Assembly (NCBI GenBank): GCA_904419105.1
Contig: CAJFQR010000078.1
Location: 1-6,608, forward strand
Source: Candidatus Avimicrobium faecavium
GTDB taxonomy: Bacteria; Bacillota; Clostridia; Oscillospirales; Ruminococcaceae
Length of the DNA: 6,608 nt
Direction of reading: 5' to 3'
The notes under the pieces are model-generated. The model saw only the letters and a program-made list of their open reading frames with translations, was not told the DNA's origin and did not search any database. The position numbers were made by a program, and so were the translations under genes. Shown one piece after another: positions 5,310 through 6,608 of this stretch (positions within the stretch are counted from its first letter, which is position 1; each line of letters begins with the position of its first letter).

Positions 5310-5342
5310 AAAAACAGAGGCTGTCCTGCAGCCTCTGTTTTT
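5310..5342. terminator. Bidirectional intrinsic terminator between the glycosyltransferase and the membrane-protein operon
   Basis: CAGAGGCTG (5315-5323) and CAGCCTCTG (5329-5337) form a perfect 9-bp stem with a 5-base loop. AAAAA (5310-5314) and TTTTT (5338-5342) flank it, extending the pairing and giving a U-run in either direction. It lies 19 bases after the glycosyltransferase stop and 32 bases past the stop of the converging membrane gene. Confidence 0.93.
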
Positions 5343-5374
5343 ATGGATAAGAATGGTTGGTAACAGAAGGTAAA

Positions 5375-6160
5375 TCAGAGTTCTTCCCGGACATCGTCGC
5401 CCTCGACATTGTCGCCGTCGGCGGACTGGATCTCCTCCGCAGCGGGAGCCGCAGGCTTCTTGATGAGCTCGACCTTGATGGCGCCCTTCTTGTAGAGGAA
5501 GTAGGCGCAGGCGATGGTCATCGGGATGGCACAGATCATCGCGTAGCCCTCCTTGCCGGAGATCGGGGTGATGAAGAAGTTCACCAGCACAATGACAATC
5601 AGCGGCAGGATAACAGCCTTCATCTTGCCCTCGATGATGTACTCACCGCTTCTCTTGCCGGTGATCATACCGAAGAACATACTGCCGAACAGGGCGGGAA
5701 GCATATAGGTGGTAGCGGTCTGTACTACCGGCTGCTGCAGAATGGGCTGCAACGGAACCAGCAGGACCACGCCAAGGGCGATGACCAGCATCGTCAGCAT
5801 CGACGAGGAGGTGATGGCCACCGTGGAGATGGCGTCGCCCTCATCGGAACCCTGTGCCACATCCGCAAGCTCCATCGCCGAGATGGCACAGGGCAGCTTG
5901 AGATTGAGTACGTTACCGGTGATGAATGCGATATAACTTGCCGAACCGAGGATGGGCGCATAGCTGAATACCTCGGCAATGGCCGTGGGAACAAAGATAG
6001 CCAGCAGGCCGGAACCTACCGAGATAACCTCACCGACGGTGGGCCATACATCAAAGCTCTGAGAGATGATCGCCGGGATGCCGAGCATGATTGCCAGCGA
6101 CATGATCGAGCCCAGTCGGCCGACCAGATGGATTCGATCCGAATAGTTGGAATTTTTCAT
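5375..6160 (-). CDS. Multi-pass membrane protein, second subunit of a two-gene putative transporter
   Basis: The 261-residue protein has about six or seven membrane segments, at roughly 13-33, 43-64, 67-84, 117-138, 147-167, 181-201 and 206-224. A highly acidic tail follows (AEEIQSADGDNVEGDDVREEL, 241-261). Between the third and fourth segments is a polar stretch, GNVLNLKLPCAISAMELADVAQGSDEGDAISTVA in sense, that breaks the helices and could line a pore or binding site. I do not recognise a characterised family. The composition resembles uncharacterised membrane proteins of Firmicutes that are paired with a second small membrane protein. The ATG at 6160 is chosen over the adjacent GTG at 6163, because GGGAGG then lies 8 bases away rather than 5. 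That ribosome site directly follows the stop codon of the preceding gene (15 bases between coding regions), so the two are very likely translationally coupled and form one complex. Confidence 0.75.
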   Translation of the reverse strand: MKNSNYSDRIHLVGRLGSIMSLAIMLGIPAIISQSFDVWPTVGEVISVGSGLLAIFVPTAIAEVFSYAPILGSASYIAFITGNVLNLKLPCAISAMELADVAQGSDEGDAISTVAITSSSMLTMLVIALGVVLLVPLQPILQQPVVQTATTYMLPALFGSMFFGMITGKRSGEYIIEGKMKAVILPLIVIVLVNFFITPISGKEGYAMICAIPMTIACAYFLYKKGAIKVELIKKPAAPAAEEIQSADGDNVEGDDVREEL

Positions 6161-6175
6161 CACAATCGACCTCCC

Positions 6176-6608
6176 TTATGCAAGCAAGCTGTCAAAGAAT
6201 ACCGAGGCCACCATCGCCAGCACCAGCGAATCCGCCAGCACGAAGTTGGACAGCCAGGTCCAGCCGGTTTTCTTGATGATGATATTGTGCGCCAGCGTGA
6301 TCAGCGCCGAGGTGATCAGCGTCAGTGTGAACACCGGCCCCTTAAAGACCTGTACCGGCAGGAACACAACCAGCATCGCCAGGGTAAAGCAGCCGGTGGC
6401 CAGAGCGCCCCAGGCGCCGTTCTTCTCGCGGAAGGAGACCATACTGGTCTGGATCTTCTTGCCGAAGATGGTGCAGGTGACAATACCGAACATGATGCCG
6501 ATACTCATAACAAACATGATCGCACCGGCAATGGAGCCGTTGTCCGCGGCCGCCAGGGCGCCGATGGACTCATACCCGGCGCCGGTGGCGGCCATATCGG
6601 CAGCCATC
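6176..6608 (-). CDS. Multi-pass membrane protein, first subunit of the putative transporter (C-terminal part, cut by right edge)
   Basis: About 144 residues are visible, ending in ADSLVLAMVASVFFDSLLA; the true start lies beyond the window, and the Met codon at 6607 is internal. Counted from that Met, four membrane helices fall at about 26-48, 64-86, 90-111 and 117-139. A basic loop (FGKKIQTSMVSFREKNG) between the first two is probably cytoplasmic. The helix before it is preceded by a Gly/Ala-rich stretch, GALAAADNGSIAGA. The pattern recalls membrane proteins filed under DUF5058, whose members are of unknown function and occur in operons with a second membrane protein, but this is from memory and uncertain. 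The gene is upstream of and coupled to the 261-residue membrane protein gene, so the promoter of the pair is outside the window. Confidence 0.7.
   Translation of the reverse strand, partial: MAADMAATGAGYESIGALAAADNGSIAGAIMFVMSIGIMFGIVTCTIFGKKIQTSMVSFREKNGAWGALATGCFTLAMLVVFLPVQVFKGPVFTLTLITSALITLAHNIIIKKTGWTWLSNFVLADSLVLAMVASVFFDSLLA

Noticed and set aside
1..6608. Signs of a mobile element, defence system or CRISPR array
   Set aside because: No transposase, integrase, phage, restriction or toxin-antitoxin motifs, no terminal repeats and no spaced repeat array were found on either strand.

Overview
The window is a compact piece of bacterial chromosome that looks like a GC-rich, gut-type Clostridia member. 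Possible relatives are Oscillospirales in the Faecalibacterium/Gemmiger range, but this is inferred from style and not proven. The supporting signs are high GC in genes with AT-rich intergenic DNA, strong AGGAGG-type ribosome binding sites, extended -10 (TGnTAnnnT) promoters, a DegV-family protein, a short lipobox lipoprotein carrying a redoxin domain, a Firmicutes-type family 8 glycosyltransferase and a stand-alone chorismate mutase. There is no rRNA, tRNA, CRISPR array, insertion sequence, phage gene or attachment site. Gene content is housekeeping or metabolic.

Layout from left to right. (1) The N-terminus of a MurR/RpiR-type regulator runs off the left edge on the minus strand. (2) A 363-base divergent intergenic region holds a candidate promoter for each direction, a perfect 16-bp palindrome beside the rightward -10 box and a leader hairpin. 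(3) A 90-residue chorismate mutase (+) retains the full AroQ catalytic residue set. (4) A bidirectional terminator separates it from a convergent PLP-dependent D-cysteine desulfhydrase-like gene (-). (5) A second divergent region of about 340 bases has a 17-bp operator-like palindrome on the -10 of the desulfhydrase promoter and an extended -10 promoter facing right. (6) A two-gene operon (+) encodes a DegV/FakB-like fatty-acid-binding protein and a lipoprotein with a C-terminal thioredoxin-like (CTPC) domain. (7) After a terminator, a sigma70-type promoter drives a single glycosyltransferase family 8 gene (+). (8) A second bidirectional terminator faces two tightly coupled multi-pass membrane protein genes (-), the upstream one cut by the right edge.

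How the genes relate: these are mostly independent small transcription units. Chorismate mutase feeds phenylalanine/tyrosine synthesis. The desulfhydrase converts D-cysteine (or a related amino acid) to pyruvate, ammonia and sulfide. The DegV-redoxin pair is probably one transcript, but its joint role is unclear. The membrane pair at the right looks like a two-subunit transporter or channel of unknown substrate and is the least characterised part of the window. Nothing here amounts to a clearly new multi-gene system. The points most worth a second look are the membrane pair, the operator-like palindromes at three promoters, the DegV protein lacking the usual C-terminal histidine, and the unassigned N-terminal domain of the redoxin lipoprotein.
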